From Pasteuria penetrans (GTDB lineage Bacteria > Bacillota > Bacilli > Thermoactinomycetales > Thermoactinomycetaceae): a stretch of 64,000 bases of DNA. Shown here piece by piece: positions 39,291-49,113 of this stretch. Within the stretch, counting starts at the first letter, position 1; each line of letters begins with the position of its first letter. Location: NCBI RefSeq assembly GCF_900538055.1, contig NZ_UZAC03000001.1, forward strand, positions 1,550,001 to 1,614,000. The letters are read 5' to 3'. Below the pieces are notes generated by a model. That model made no database searches, was not told the DNA's origin, and was given only the letters and a program-made list of their open reading frames with translations. The position numbers and the translations under genes are program-made.

Positions 39291-40718
39291 CTACCCTCTT
39301 TTTCTATTCACACCATGAATCGATCGACCCACAGCATTCTCCGCTGCCTCCGCAAAAGCTTCTGAAAGTGTAGGGTGAGCATGTACAATGAGGCCAATAT
39401 CCTCTGCAGAAACACCCGTTTCAATTGCCAACACGGCCGTGGCCAACAAACTAGAGGCCTCATGACCGACCATCTGAACCCCTACAATCTGCTCCGTTTC
39501 GGAATCGACTACCACCTGAATAAAACCCTCCCCCTGTTGGAGAGATAAGGCACGTCCGTTCGCCTGGAATGCGCAACGACCCACCACAGGATCATAACCA
39601 GCCTTTCTCGCAGCCTCCACGGTAAAACCCGCATAAGCAATCTCAGGGTCGCTAAAGATTACATAGGGCATCGCCTGAACATCAACGACACTAAAACGTC
39701 CACAGGCTGCTTCAGCAGCCACTCTGGCCTCAAAGCTAGCCTTGTGGGCTAGCAAATCGCCGCCCGCACAATCACCAATTGCATAAATAGTCGATCGACT
39801 CGTGCAACAAGAGGAGGAGGTTCTGATGAAACCCTTATCATCACAATGCACACCCGCCACTGCCAACCCCAGGTCCTCCGTATTGGGAACCCTACCTACA
39901 GCCACCAAACAATAATCTGCCGTATACTGCTGCGCCTTCCCGTCTACCACAGCCATAACATGTACAGCAGTAGACGTGGATTGCCCCTGCTGAACGCGGG
40001 CATGGGTGACAATTTCCCCACCAATTCTACGAAAACGATTCTGTACAATCTGCACCAAACGGGGCTCCACACCCGGTAACAGGGATCCTGACCCCTCTAG
40101 GATCGTCACCTGTGTACCCAATTTGGCATAGGCAGTTCCTAACTCAAGACCAATGTACCCCCCACCAACGATCAACATACGCTCGGGCAGGGATGGCAAC
40201 TCCAATGCCTCTGTAGAAGAGAGAATCCTCCCCCCGTCCATGGGCAAACCTGGTAATCTATACGGCCGCGAACCGGTTGCCACAATAGCCTGTTTGAAAT
40301 TATAGGTCTGACCAGCTTCCTTCGTAACCACACGAACTGAGGAAGGACCGATAAAACGGGCCTCACCAAACACAACCTCAATCTCATTAGCGGACAACAA
40401 TTTCGTAATCCCCACGCGAAGCTGCTGAATAACACCCCTCTTCCACGCCATCAAACGATCCCAATCGATGTCTATTTTCTCGGGAAGCCGGAATCCCAGC
40501 TGAGCTGCCCCCCTGAAACTATCGTAACGATCGGCCGCACTGATGAGCGCTTTGGAGGGGATACAGCCGCGATTGAGACAAACGCCTCCGAGTTGATCGC
40601 GCTCAACGAGGATCACCTTGCGACCCAACTGTGCTGCACGAATAGCGGCCACATATCCACCCGGTCCTGCACCAATCACACACACATCAACGTCTTGTGC
40701 AAAATCCCCCACTACCAT
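39291..40718 (-). CDS. pdhD: dihydrolipoyl dehydrogenase (E3 of pyruvate dehydrogenase)
   Basis: 475-residue FAD enzyme that reoxidises dihydrolipoyl groups of E2 with NAD+. FAD-binding GAGPGGYVAAIRAAQLG is at the N-terminus, the redox disulfide in GGVCLNRGCIPSKAL, the NAD-binding GGGYIGLELG in the middle, FAD motif TSRSTIYAIGDCAGG, and the C-terminal active-site base in HAHPTLSEAF. It starts 2 bp after the E2 stop. Last gene of the pdhABCD operon. Confidence 0.97.
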   Translation of the reverse strand: MVVGDFAQDVDVCVIGAGPGGYVAAIRAAQLGRKVILVERDQLGGVCLNRGCIPSKALISAADRYDSFRGAAQLGFRLPEKIDIDWDRLMAWKRGVIQQLRVGITKLLSANEIEVVFGEARFIGPSSVRVVTKEAGQTYNFKQAIVATGSRPYRLPGLPMDGGRILSSTEALELPSLPERMLIVGGGYIGLELGTAYAKLGTQVTILEGSGSLLPGVEPRLVQIVQNRFRRIGGEIVTHARVQQGQSTSTAVHVMAVVDGKAQQYTADYCLVAVGRVPNTEDLGLAVAGVHCDDKGFIRTSSSCCTSRSTIYAIGDCAGGDLLAHKASFEARVAAEAACGRFSVVDVQAMPYVIFSDPEIAYAGFTVEAARKAGYDPVVGRCAFQANGRALSLQQGEGFIQVVVDSETEQIVGVQMVGHEASSLLATAVLAIETGVSAEDIGLIVHAHPTLSEAFAEAAENAVGRSIHGVNRKRG

Positions 40719-40720
40719 CG

Positions 40721-42067
40721 TTATCTCATCTCCATCAGCAGATGTTTCGGTTGTTCGATGCGTTCGCGCATATGGGACAGAAAACGTGCAGCTACATCCC
40801 CATCCACTAACCGATGGTCAAAACTGAGTGAAATGGGTACCTGCCGGCGGATGACTACCTGCCCATCCCGAGCAACAGGTTTCTCCTTCATAGCACCTAC
40901 ACCCAGAATGGCCACCTGCGGATGTGCGATGATGGGGGTGAAGAAACTACCACCCATACTCCCCAAACTTGTAATAGTAAAGGTACCATCGCGCAAATCC
41001 GATGATTCCAATTTCAACTCGCGCCCCTTTATCGCCTTTTCACTCACCTCCGCAGCCAGCTCTAGCAAGGTTTTGCGATCCACGTCACGGATCACAGGAA
41101 CCATCAGACCCGCCTCCGTGGCCACTGCTATCCCCATATGATATTTTTTCTTTACGATGATCTCTTCCCTTTCCATATCCAAACAGGCATTGACATGGGG
41201 ATAGGACCGTAAAGCTGACAAGACTGCCTTGATAAAAAATGGCAGGTAGGTAATTTTAGACCCCGTCAAATCCTGAACTTCACGGCGCAGGGAAACCAAT
41301 TCCACCGCGTCCCACTCATCCATCAGGGTCACATGCGGAATCACCTTTACGCTCTCCACCATACGCTGAGCAATCACCTTGCGAATACCGCGTAAGGGCT
41401 CTATCTCCTCTACTACCTCGATGCCCTCTTCCATCTGTTGACCCAACTTCCCGTGCCCCCTAGCAGACAAGGGAGGAGCAGACGAAGGAGGAGGGGAAAC
41501 AGGGGTAGACCCCGTCGTAGTAGATTCCTTCTCACCTATATCCCTAACGGGCGACGCTCCCTGTTCCCTTGCCCTCTCTACGTCGCCTGCCAGGATCCTG
41601 CCCTGCTTACCTGTCCCTCGCACCTCAGATAAATCTACCCCTAACTCCCTCGCCAGGCGCCGAACGGAGGGCAATGCTAAGACAAGCCGCCGACCCCCGG
41701 CTGCAACCCTTTCCGGGGTAGGCTCCTTCACCCCCGTCTGTCGTTTTTGGGAAGCCCCTGTTTCACCTCCTTCCAACCCCGGATCTTGGGGAGGAGCCTG
41801 CTCATCCCTCCCCTCTGTTCCTGCCTCCTCTATCCATGCGATCGTACTATCCACAAAAGCAACTTTCCCCTCCTTAACGAACAAGGAAGTCACTATTCCT
41901 GTTACAGGGGAAGGTATTTCTACTGAAGCCTTATCGGTTTGCACATCGATGAAGGGTGCATATGCCTCAACCCTCTGCCCCTCCTTCACATGCAATCGAA
42001 TCACTTCACATTCCTGCATCCCCTCACCAACATCGGGGAGCTTAAACTCATAAGCCATACCTACCAC
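40721..42067 (-). CDS. pdhC: dihydrolipoamide acetyltransferase (E2)
   Basis: 448 residues. One lipoyl domain (residues 1-78, lipoylated Lys in QTDKASVEI), a Pro/Ala/Gly-rich linker, a peripheral-subunit-binding domain (LALPSVRRLARELGVDL... GKQGRILAGDVERA, ~128-165), a second Ser/Pro/Gly-rich linker, and the catalytic acetyltransferase domain ending in SFDHRLVDGDVAARFL with the HxxxDG site. It forms the core of the pyruvate dehydrogenase complex. It lies ~55 bp after pdhB and abuts pdhD. Confidence 0.97.
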   Translation of the reverse strand: MVGMAYEFKLPDVGEGMQECEVIRLHVKEGQRVEAYAPFIDVQTDKASVEIPSPVTGIVTSLFVKEGKVAFVDSTIAWIEEAGTEGRDEQAPPQDPGLEGGETGASQKRQTGVKEPTPERVAAGGRRLVLALPSVRRLARELGVDLSEVRGTGKQGRILAGDVERAREQGASPVRDIGEKESTTTGSTPVSPPPSSAPPLSARGHGKLGQQMEEGIEVVEEIEPLRGIRKVIAQRMVESVKVIPHVTLMDEWDAVELVSLRREVQDLTGSKITYLPFFIKAVLSALRSYPHVNACLDMEREEIIVKKKYHMGIAVATEAGLMVPVIRDVDRKTLLELAAEVSEKAIKGRELKLESSDLRDGTFTITSLGSMGGSFFTPIIAHPQVAILGVGAMKEKPVARDGQVVIRRQVPISLSFDHRLVDGDVAARFLSHMRERIEQPKHLLMEMR

Positions 42068-42123
42068 CCCCTACCTACTAGTTTTTCTATCGTAATAACA
42101 CCTCTGCATGAATATAAATAAAT

Positions 42124-43098
42124 CTAAAAATTTATCGATTGTTCCACGGCTTGAATCACCCGTCCCACAGAAGGCAACCACTGTTCCTCAATCAAAGGAA
42201 AAGCGAGCACGGTATCAGGGGAGGTAACACGCAACACAGGAGCACGTAGAGAGAGAATGGCACTCTCCTGAATCTCCGCGACAATGGAGGCCGCCACACC
42301 CGCCTGGCGTTGGGCTTCTTGGACGACTACCGCCCGACCCGTCTTCTCTACAGATGCTAGGATCGTTTCCAGGTCTAGGGGAGCCAATGTCCGTAAATCA
42401 ATAACCTCCGCCTCCGTACCCCCCTCCGCCAGCTTTTCGGCCGCTGCCATCGCAGTACGTACCATGGCACCGTAGGAAATGAGCGTAACATCCACCCCTT
42501 CACGAACCACGGCCGCTTGGCCCAAAGGAATCGTATAGTCACCCTCTTTGACTTCCGATTTGGAAAAATAAAGTTTCAAGTGCTCTAAAAAGAAAACAGG
42601 GTCAGGATCACGAATGGCAGCCAAGAGAAGGCCCTTGGCATCATAAGGATTAGAGGGACAAACAACCTTAAGACCAGGGGATTGGACCAGAAGACCCTCT
42701 AAACTATCCCCGTGTAGTTCGGGCGGCTTCACACCTGCACCAAAGGGGGCACGAAACACTATGGGACACGAATACCTCCCCCCGGAGCGATACCGCATCC
42801 GTGGTGCTTGAACCATAATGGAATCCATCGCCTCAAAAATGAATCCAATGAATTGAATTTCCGCCACCGCACGAAAACCTTGTACACCCAAACCCACAGC
42901 CATACCACCAATTCCCGACTCCGCTAATGGGGTGTCGAAAACCCGTTCCTCACCAAATTCCCCCTGCAAATTTTCACTGACACGAAAAACCCCTCCGTTT
43001 TTACCTACATCCTCCCCCAAAAGCAAAACAGAAGGATCTGTAGCCAACGCTATACGAAGAGCATCATTGAGTGCCTTAACCATAGTCAGTTGTGCCAT
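42124..43098 (-). CDS. pdhB: pyruvate dehydrogenase E1 beta subunit
   Basis: 324 residues, the usual size. It shows [19 protein letters not shown] at the N-terminus, [21 protein letters not shown], and a transketolase C-terminal domain ([31 protein letters not shown]). It pairs with E1 alpha to bind thiamine diphosphate and decarboxylate pyruvate. It starts 1 bp after the pdhA stop, implying translational coupling. Confidence 0.97.
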   Translation of the reverse strand: MAQLTMVKALNDALRIALATDPSVLLLGEDVGKNGGVFRVSENLQGEFGEERVFDTPLAESGIGGMAVGLGVQGFRAVAEIQFIGFIFEAMDSIMVQAPRMRYRSGGRYSCPIVFRAPFGAGVKPPELHGDSLEGLLVQSPGLKVVCPSNPYDAKGLLLAAIRDPDPVFFLEHLKLYFSKSEVKEGDYTIPLGQAAVVREGVDVTLISYGAMVRTAMAAAEKLAEGGTEAEVIDLRTLAPLDLETILASVEKTGRAVVVQEAQRQAGVAASIVAEIQESAILSLRAPVLRVTSPDTVLAFPLIEEQWLPSVGRVIQAVEQSINF

Positions 43099-43099
43099 A

Positions 43100-44230
43100 T
43101 CACCCTCCCCCCCTATCGAACCAGTCTAGTTGTTGCAACAGGGAATCACGCGGACCACTATACATAGTCTCAAACAATTGTTTCATCTCCATAGCTGGGT
43201 AGGAATCTGCCTCGCGAACCGCATCCTCCAATACCTGCTGCGCGTGCGAAACCACCCTCTCCTCATCCGCCTGGGACCACAGATTGCCCGCTATCAGATA
43301 CTTGCGAAGCCTCTCCAGGGGTTCCGATGCCGCATAGGATGTTTGTTCCTCCTCCAACCGATAACGCCCCGGATCATCCCCCGACATGGAGTGGGGACCA
43401 AGTCGGTAATTGAGTGCCTCAATTAGTGTAGGACCCTGCCCCGCCAGCGCCCGGTTTCGCGCATCCTGAACCACCTGATAAACGGCTAGGGCATCCATCC
43501 CATCCACTTGCATACAAGCAATTCCAGCCGCTATCCCCTTTTGTGCCAATGTTTGCGCGGCCGTTTGCTTGGCAACAGGGGTCGATATGGCATAACGGTT
43601 GTTTTGTACAACGAAAATGATCGGTAGACAGTAAACACCAGCAAAATTGAGCGCCTCATAAAAATCGCCCTGCGACGTTCCACCATCACCCGTGTAGGTA
43701 ACCACTACTCGATCCGTTTCCTTGTGTTTTTTGATACCCATAGCGACACCAACGGCCTGTACGTACTGTGCACCAATGATAATCTGTGGCATCATGACAG
43801 AGACATCCTCGCAAACCTCACCCCCGTGCTGATGACCACGCGACCACAGAAAAAGCTGATACATAGGATATCCATGAAAATACATCTGGGGAAGATCCCG
43901 ATACCCTGGTAAAATCCAATCCTGTTTCTGAAGAGCATATTGGCTAGCCACCATAGTAGCCTCCTGACCGGCCACGGGTGCATAAAATCCCAACCTACCC
44001 TGTCGTGCTAGGGCAACCGCACGGTCGTCCCAAACACGCACAAATACCATACGATACATCAAGGCCCTTAGGTCCTCCCTCGAAAGGTCGGGAGGAAGGG
44101 AAGCACTCTTGGCTATCTGTCCTTCCCGGTCCAGTATGGCCCACGGTTGGATAGGTGCAAGATGCACGTAAGCAGCCGCTTGTGCACCCCCGTTGACACC
44201 CCGCTCTTGTTCGCCCATTGCGCGCCTCAC
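43100..44230 (-). CDS. pdhA: pyruvate dehydrogenase E1 alpha subunit
   Basis: 376 residues. The thiamine diphosphate motif [31 protein letters not shown] is intact, along with [11 protein letters not shown] upstream of it and the phosphorylation-loop region [17 protein letters not shown]. First gene of pdhABCD. The frame begins [11 protein letters not shown]; the fifth codon is also a possible ATG start. A TATACAAT box on the minus strand near 44295 may be its promoter. Confidence 0.96.
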   Translation of the reverse strand: MRRAMGEQERGVNGGAQAAAYVHLAPIQPWAILDREGQIAKSASLPPDLSREDLRALMYRMVFVRVWDDRAVALARQGRLGFYAPVAGQEATMVASQYALQKQDWILPGYRDLPQMYFHGYPMYQLFLWSRGHQHGGEVCEDVSVMMPQIIIGAQYVQAVGVAMGIKKHKETDRVVVTYTGDGGTSQGDFYEALNFAGVYCLPIIFVVQNNRYAISTPVAKQTAAQTLAQKGIAAGIACMQVDGMDALAVYQVVQDARNRALAGQGPTLIEALNYRLGPHSMSGDDPGRYRLEEEQTSYAASEPLERLRKYLIAGNLWSQADEERVVSHAQQVLEDAVREADSYPAMEMKQLFETMYSGPRDSLLQQLDWFDRGGG

Positions 44231-45011
44231 CTCGTAGTTACGATCCCAACGGGGTACCGTTAGTTATTTTGGAAAATATCTTCATATTGTATAATTACCG
44301 AGTACTAAATGGAAATGAAATCGAATTTGACGTAGCATACATTGTTCCATAGCACACCCACCCCAATCCAGCACCCCTATTCCATCAAAAACACAAAGTC
44401 ATAAAACCCAACATAACGAAATCATACAAAACCGAACTTTTCCTGTAGAGAACACCAACATTAGGAACCAGTCTACCACTGCCACCCCGACATTGTAGAC
44501 CTTTTGCCCCTAACATGCAATGTAGGCCGCAATCCACGGGACTTGGTTTGAGTGTACTATGGGGATAAATCAACTGATAACTCTGAATAGGAAAATAATT
44601 ATAGGAATCCTATAGCCCCAGATGACTAGCCATAGTAGGTTGATCCATCCTGCCCACACTGGATTGGACAACCCAGCTACAATCCCCAGGCAGAATACGA
44701 ACGGGGGTGTGTACATTTCCCGGGTCTCCAAACTCTAAATGGTTACGGAGTCAGGAGGACCCAGGAGGTTCCTATGTTTTTATGATTCATAATAAAAAAG
44801 ACAACAAAGAAAACTGAATCAGCATACCCATACTGCAATGTTTTGCTCAATATAAATGAATTTCAAATTGAATATGTTCCGTTCTGAATATGGATCCAGA
44901 GTTCTAGTTGTACTCTTCAGGTAAAATTAATAGTGTGTAGACACAGCGTTGAAATTTTTATGGTAATACCCTACTATGGATATGCTAAATATTTCTGTAG
45001 GAGGGACATCT
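44231..45011. other. intergenic region upstream of pdhA
   Basis: No gene supported. It should hold the pdh promoter (TATACAAT on the minus strand near 44295). Further upstream is low-complexity AT-rich DNA. Confidence 0.4.
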
Positions 45012-45348
45012 ATGATAACCAAAAAGGATAAGAAGATTGATCCTAATGTACCACGCCCCCCTCTAACCAATGAAGTGGAACTGATAAAGCCTGGAGGAAA
45101 TAGAATCCGAGTATGAAGGTATAAGAACCATCCGATCTGTACTTAAATCATTGGTCGAAAAACCCTCGTCCGAAACCCAGTGTTCCTGTGAAAAATCCCG
45201 CGAAAAAGAGCAAAAGTTCGTCAAAATAGGTTCTGGTAGCTCCCGGACCTTTCTTCACCCAAGATGCGGTCCATGGATTCAGGAGTCAAAACTAGAACCG
45301 CAACGGTGGAAATGTAAGTACTGTGAGCGTAAAAGTAATAAAATGTAA
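45012..45348 (+). pseudogene. frameshifted gene for small zinc-ribbon-like protein
   Basis: A strong ribosome site (AGGAGGG) precedes ATG at 45012; the frame reads MITKKDKKIDPNVPRPPLTN and stops after KPGGNRIRV. In the +1 frame the sequence continues from about 45100 (ESEYEGIRTIRSVLKSLVEK) to a Cys-containing C-terminus, CSCEKSREKEQ... CGPWIQ... CKYCERKSNKM, ending at 45348. The two parts would make ~112 residues with a possible metal-binding CxC...CxxC arrangement. No family recognised. Confidence 0.4.
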
Positions 45349-45676
45349 TAAATTCTCTTCACAAACCCCCCGTCGAGGTAGACCCAGTATTTCAACCAAG
45401 CCCCTCACAGAACCGAATACTCTCGTGTCCTATGACTCTTCTTACCCCACTATAGTTTTAATCTTTCCAGAAGTCAGATGAGCTGGCCCCTTTGCTTCAC
45501 CACTCTCCCATTACAGTAGCTATTATGAACCAGTCCACTCCAGTGTGCAGGGCCCCTATCTCTTGGTTTTTACGACCTGGAGACGATCAACCCACTAAAC
45601 GACAGGTTCCCAGATTTCACGGAAAAGCCTATGTTCTATACACCTTCCTCCATAGCTTAGGATCCCGTCTGGTTTT
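45349..45676. other. 5' flank of group II intron copy 2
   Basis: No gene seen. The last bases before the intron (CCGTCTGGTTTTGTG) recall the 3' strand of a domain V, as at copy 1, but no 5' strand could be paired. Confidence 0.3.
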
Positions 45677-46437
45677 GTGTGTCGCATCGTACTCTATGGG
45701 GGATGGGGGAAGGGTCCCCCGAAATCGGCCGGTAGGTTTCAAACCATCCAGTGCTGCTGTTGTAAAGAGCAAGGGTGGTGAGCGTTCTGGGAAAAGGCAG
45801 GACGAAAGAATCCTGTCAGGTGTGAATCGGGAAGATGAGTAAAGCGAATCATTGGGGGAAAACACCGAAAGGCGCAGTCGATGTCGAAACAAGGAACCTA
45901 TTCCTGGAGAAAAAAAGGCCATGGAGGGCGAACCACCTACTGTCCTGGCGGCATCCGGTGCACAGAGGGAATGAACTTGACGTAGGCCCTCATAGGGAAC
46001 CACAGGAGACTGTCGCACGGACACCTAGCCTTGGCCCAGTGTAAAGGGGCCAGGGGTATACCGAGGCTTCTGTAAACAGAGTCGGGGGATCAACTCATAG
46101 TAGTGAAGAAACCCTTGTGATGAGGGTGGAGCGAAGGGGTTGAATGGTCTGCCTGGACCAAACGACGTACAATCCAAAGCAAGGAGATGATCGTGGACTA
46201 AACCCGATGGGTCTAACTGGACGCACAATCTGAGGTAAGGAGATGATCGTGGGTTGGACCAGGCAACATTGAATCGAAATCAGGATAGAACACAGCAGAG
46301 GAAAATACGGAGAACGTGACACCAGACTGGGGGTTCCGAATGAGCAAAATCCTATGGGACCATAAGAGCCACATAAATGCGAAAGTAGTACGTGTGATTC
46401 TATGAGAGGGTTGGCTGAGATGCCAGTCCTACTCGAT
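45677..46437 (+). ncRNA. ORF-less group II intron, copy 2
   Basis: Starts GTGTGTCGCATCG and runs with high similarity to copy 1 through domain I (GTGAATCGGGAAGATGAG, GAAAGGCGCAGTC) to domain V at 46366-46401 and domain VI ending CTACTCGAT at 46437. Domain V has a GAAA tetraloop, but its lower helix pairs GAGCCACA with TGTGATTC, leaving a C-A mismatch in the catalytic triad that is intact in copy 1. It keeps the ~85 bp of domain I that copy 1 lacks. No intron protein is encoded. Confidence 0.8.
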
Positions 46438-47069
46438 GAAATAAACTGCCCCTTACTTGGGAACCTGAGACCTCACCCCCAACCAAAATCATAATCCTAA
46501 ATCCCCTTCTCATGGCTGTAGACACCCATACTTAAGCTCATCCGGAACCAGGATCCGAAAAGCCCACTCATAACTCAGCTTGGTGCATGTTTATGTCATA
46601 CGTTAAAAATTATTTTTATGAACATATTTGTAAAATAAGGGTAATCAGTTCCATGTTCTTGTAGGGGATTCCCTTGGGGCATCACATTTTATTTTATAAT
46701 AAATGTATTTAACTATTAAATACAGAATATATTCACAATGGGTGAGGCGAGCATTAGGCTATGTGATATATACGTATCAAATAACAAAAATTACGAAAAA
46801 ATATTGAAAGATTAGGCTCTTCCCACCCCTTACTCCTTTAAATCTGGGGACCCCCTAAGCTAACCAACCACGTCCAAACCCCCTGAAATTCTCTCAGTTT
46901 TTGTCATACAGGAAAGATACCCAATAATTCGGACAGCCTACTCCATTGATATCCCCAATTTTCGTACATAGGGCAAGCAATCTAGAAGATCATTCTCCAT
47001 TCTTTTCCGCAAATAGGAGATGGTAAAACAGTACCAAGTATCCGCAGGGCATGGGTCTATATCCTTCTC
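46438..47069. other. AT-rich region without a gene
   Basis: No coding sequence supported; AT-rich at 46600-46800. Confidence 0.4.
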
Positions 47070-47436
47070 TATATCCATAAAAAGGAAGAATAGAACCGGA
47101 GTCCAAATACGCTTTTTTCTATTAAAATATAATAAAAAATCGTATATATGAATCTATGAAGGGAAATTCCAAAAACGGCATCCCTGAAGACCTTATTCAG
47201 GAATTCACACCCCCAAAGGGAGGCTGCCGTTTCCCCCAGAAATTGGGGCAGGGTACCTTGCTCGTCATTCCCTCATCACATGAAAATATTTTTTATATTT
47301 TGAGATATTGAATATTTTACGTTATAATGATATAATTTGATGTGTCGGGGGAAACCCGGGTCTACGATTTTTGTATTTATACCCCCCTGCCCATTTTCCG
47401 TTTGTTTTTCCTATTCATCCACCTTGCTTATCTACC

Positions 47437-47580
47437 ATGCCTATGGGAGAAAGTCATGATACAAAAAAATCATCGGTCCCCCTGAAAGGGATTGGCCTCC
47501 ATCTGCTTTCTCCCTACTATTCGGGGGTCCTAACATCCACTAACCCAGCTATAGCAGCTTACGAACACGGGCGCGTTTGA
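47437..47580 (+). CDS. candidate 47-residue ORF, duplicated
   Basis: MPMGESHDTKKSSVPLKGI to YEHGRV, stop at 47578. The second unit has the same ORF at 50795-50938. Differences inside the ORF are mostly third-position (CTC/CTT, GCA/GCG, GAA/GAG) plus K/E and V/I, while an indel in a C run immediately upstream shifts the frame before the first ATG. That pattern hints at selection on the protein. No good ribosome site is seen; TTATAATGATATAAT at ~47320 could be a promoter. Confidence 0.3.
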   Translation: MPMGESHDTKKSSVPLKGIGLHLLSPYYSGVLTSTNPAIAAYEHGRV

Positions 47581-47670
47581 CTACTATCAAATAAATATTT
47601 TATTCAAAACGATCATATCCACGGTGATCGTCATAGTTATACTATTTCTCACATGAGGCTCCAAGTGTTA

Positions 47671-48090
47671 TCAGCAACTGGTTGGTATAAAAAGAATCAA
47701 TCCCAGGACTCTTCGTTTGCAGTATGTGTACCAGAACAGAAACGCTTGTCTCTCCCCCCCCAAAAGGCACCCCTTTCGGGGGAAAGGGATCGATGGATTG
47801 CCCCTAAACCCATCCGTATAGCCTCTAGGGGGTCTAGGATGTAATCTTTTCTTCCCATATCCCTGTTTCCATCCGATTAGACCCCTATAAAGAAAAACCA
47901 TTTTACCTTTCATTGCATCATAATCCAAGAGGAAATGCAATATAGGGAAATTTATTTCCTCAAAACCATCTATGATAGTAGATCCTCCGTATCCATCCCA
48001 ATGGTTTCTATAGATTTCTTCCCCTCTATAGATGGGCCCGTACATTCTATAAGCATCACACAATATAGTCGCGTATGATCTATCCACCAT
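47671..48090 (-). CDS. hypothetical Tyr-rich protein, unit 1 only
   Basis: 139 codons from an ATG at 48090 with a GAGGGATAGGG ribosome-site-like stretch upstream. Rich in Tyr, Gly and Arg (YRGEEIYRNHWDGYGGS). It lies in the ~450-bp segment present only in the first duplication unit. No family recognised and no signal peptide. Could be a gene lost from unit 2 or a chance frame in inserted DNA. Confidence 0.3.
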   Translation of the reverse strand: MVDRSYATILCDAYRMYGPIYRGEEIYRNHWDGYGGSTIIDGFEEINFPILHFLLDYDAMKGKMVFLYRGLIGWKQGYGKKRLHPRPPRGYTDGFRGNPSIPFPRKGCLLGGERQAFLFWYTYCKRRVLGLILFIPTSC

Positions 48091-48246
48091 ATAGACCCTA
48101 TCCCTCTATAATTTGTATAATTATACATAAATTGTGTATTTATAGTATATTATACACTTTATTTATTAATGTAATCATGATACAATTTTTTTAGTAGGGA
48201 TCTGTTGTCTTTTCCTAATTATGAATCGAGGAGGTTCTATTCTATT

Positions 48247-48750
48247 ATGAATAAAAAGATAAGAAAGATAACCCCATCCCTAGGCCCCTTACTAACTATC
48301 TCCTCTGTAGCAGCGCTCAGCCTGATAGGAGTTGTGGGTTCAAGTTCAGTGAATGCAACAAATACAAATGTAGAAGTTAATGTTGACACTGGTGGCTATG
48401 ATAATTCCTATGGTGGTTATACCAGAGTTAGTTCCGCCAGAACCACGAGCATCGAGAACCTTGTGCAAAACATTTTTAGTCGAGCGAACCAAGAAACAAC
48501 TTATGAAGTTTTCTATGCTACAAACAGAATCATCAGAATTTACACCAGCTATGGGAGAGTATACGCCCCACAGTTCCGTGGAGAAACTACACCCCAAAAT
48601 CTGGACTCTTTCCTGAGATCCTTTTATGCCTCAGATGGGAACGGATTGGTCCGTTATAGGGCCCATAATGGAATTTCGGATCCCTACGCCCGGCAGATGC
48701 TATTGCAGGGTCTGCCAACCGCATACGAGGATGGTTATTCCTTATATTGA
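48247..48750 (+). CDS. small secreted protein, paralogue 1
   Basis: 167 residues from the ATG at 48247 (MNKKIRKITPSLG), with GAGGAGGT ~10 bases upstream. Signal peptide: basic MNKKIRK, hydrophobic core LLTISSVAALSLIGVVGSSS, cleavage probably after SVNA. The mature part starts TNTNVEVNVDTGGYDNSYGGY and is rich in Tyr, Ser, Thr and Arg, ending EDGYSLY. It matches paralogue 2 at 51164 closely in the signal peptide and first ~45 residues, with several indels later, so the mature part has diverged faster. No known family. Confidence 0.75.
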   Translation: MNKKIRKITPSLGPLLTISSVAALSLIGVVGSSSVNATNTNVEVNVDTGGYDNSYGGYTRVSSARTTSIENLVQNIFSRANQETTYEVFYATNRIIRIYTSYGRVYAPQFRGETTPQNLDSFLRSFYASDGNGLVRYRAHNGISDPYARQMLLQGLPTAYEDGYSLY

Positions 48751-48989
48751 TAACAGGAAGGGAGAATTATAATTTTTCCGTACGGAACATCGCCGGAACA
48801 TTTAGGACCTATTCCCTGGGAGCTAGGTCCCTCGGATCAACCTCCTGTTTTTATCCCGCCATGGGAAAATAGCCCTCCATCCGTTTATGCGAAACAAAAC
48901 GGATTGATTCCCCGCTTTTATTTGTAATTATCCTAAATTTATAATATATCTTTCAACTTCCTTATTCGGTGACCACCAATCCCAATGCG

Positions 48990-49113
48990 TTAGGGCCCAT
49001 TTAGCAGCTATACGAACGGGTGTAGTCATTTTCCTGAGGGGGTTTTTGATCCTAATTTTTGGCCCCCCGGGAAACATTCCTCTGCATTTGCGGAATATAA
49101 TTTTATTATTAAT
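48990..49113 (+). repeat. conserved downstream element, copy 2 (partial)
   Basis: The stretch CATTTTCCTGAGGGGGTTT to CCTCTGCATTTG matches 3250-3320 and 51950-52010. It lies ~260 bp after the secreted-protein gene and is cut at 49113 by IS copy B. Confidence 0.55.

Larger units (their letters stand above)
47070..49113 (+). repeat. tandem duplication, first unit
   Basis: From ATATCCATAAAAAGGAAGAAT at ~47070 onward this unit matches the second unit from ~50430 (ATATCTATAAAAAGGAAGAAT), over the small ORF, the promoter region, the secreted-protein gene and its downstream element. Unit 1 has ~450 extra bases at 47645-48092 (a minus-strand frame); unit 2 lacks them. IS copy B separates the units. 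Confidence 0.85.

Noticed and set aside
45629-46322. Several ORFs inside group II intron copy 2 (e.g. 45492-45842, 45629-46024)
   Set aside because: They lie within ribozyme domain I and have no reverse transcriptase motifs.
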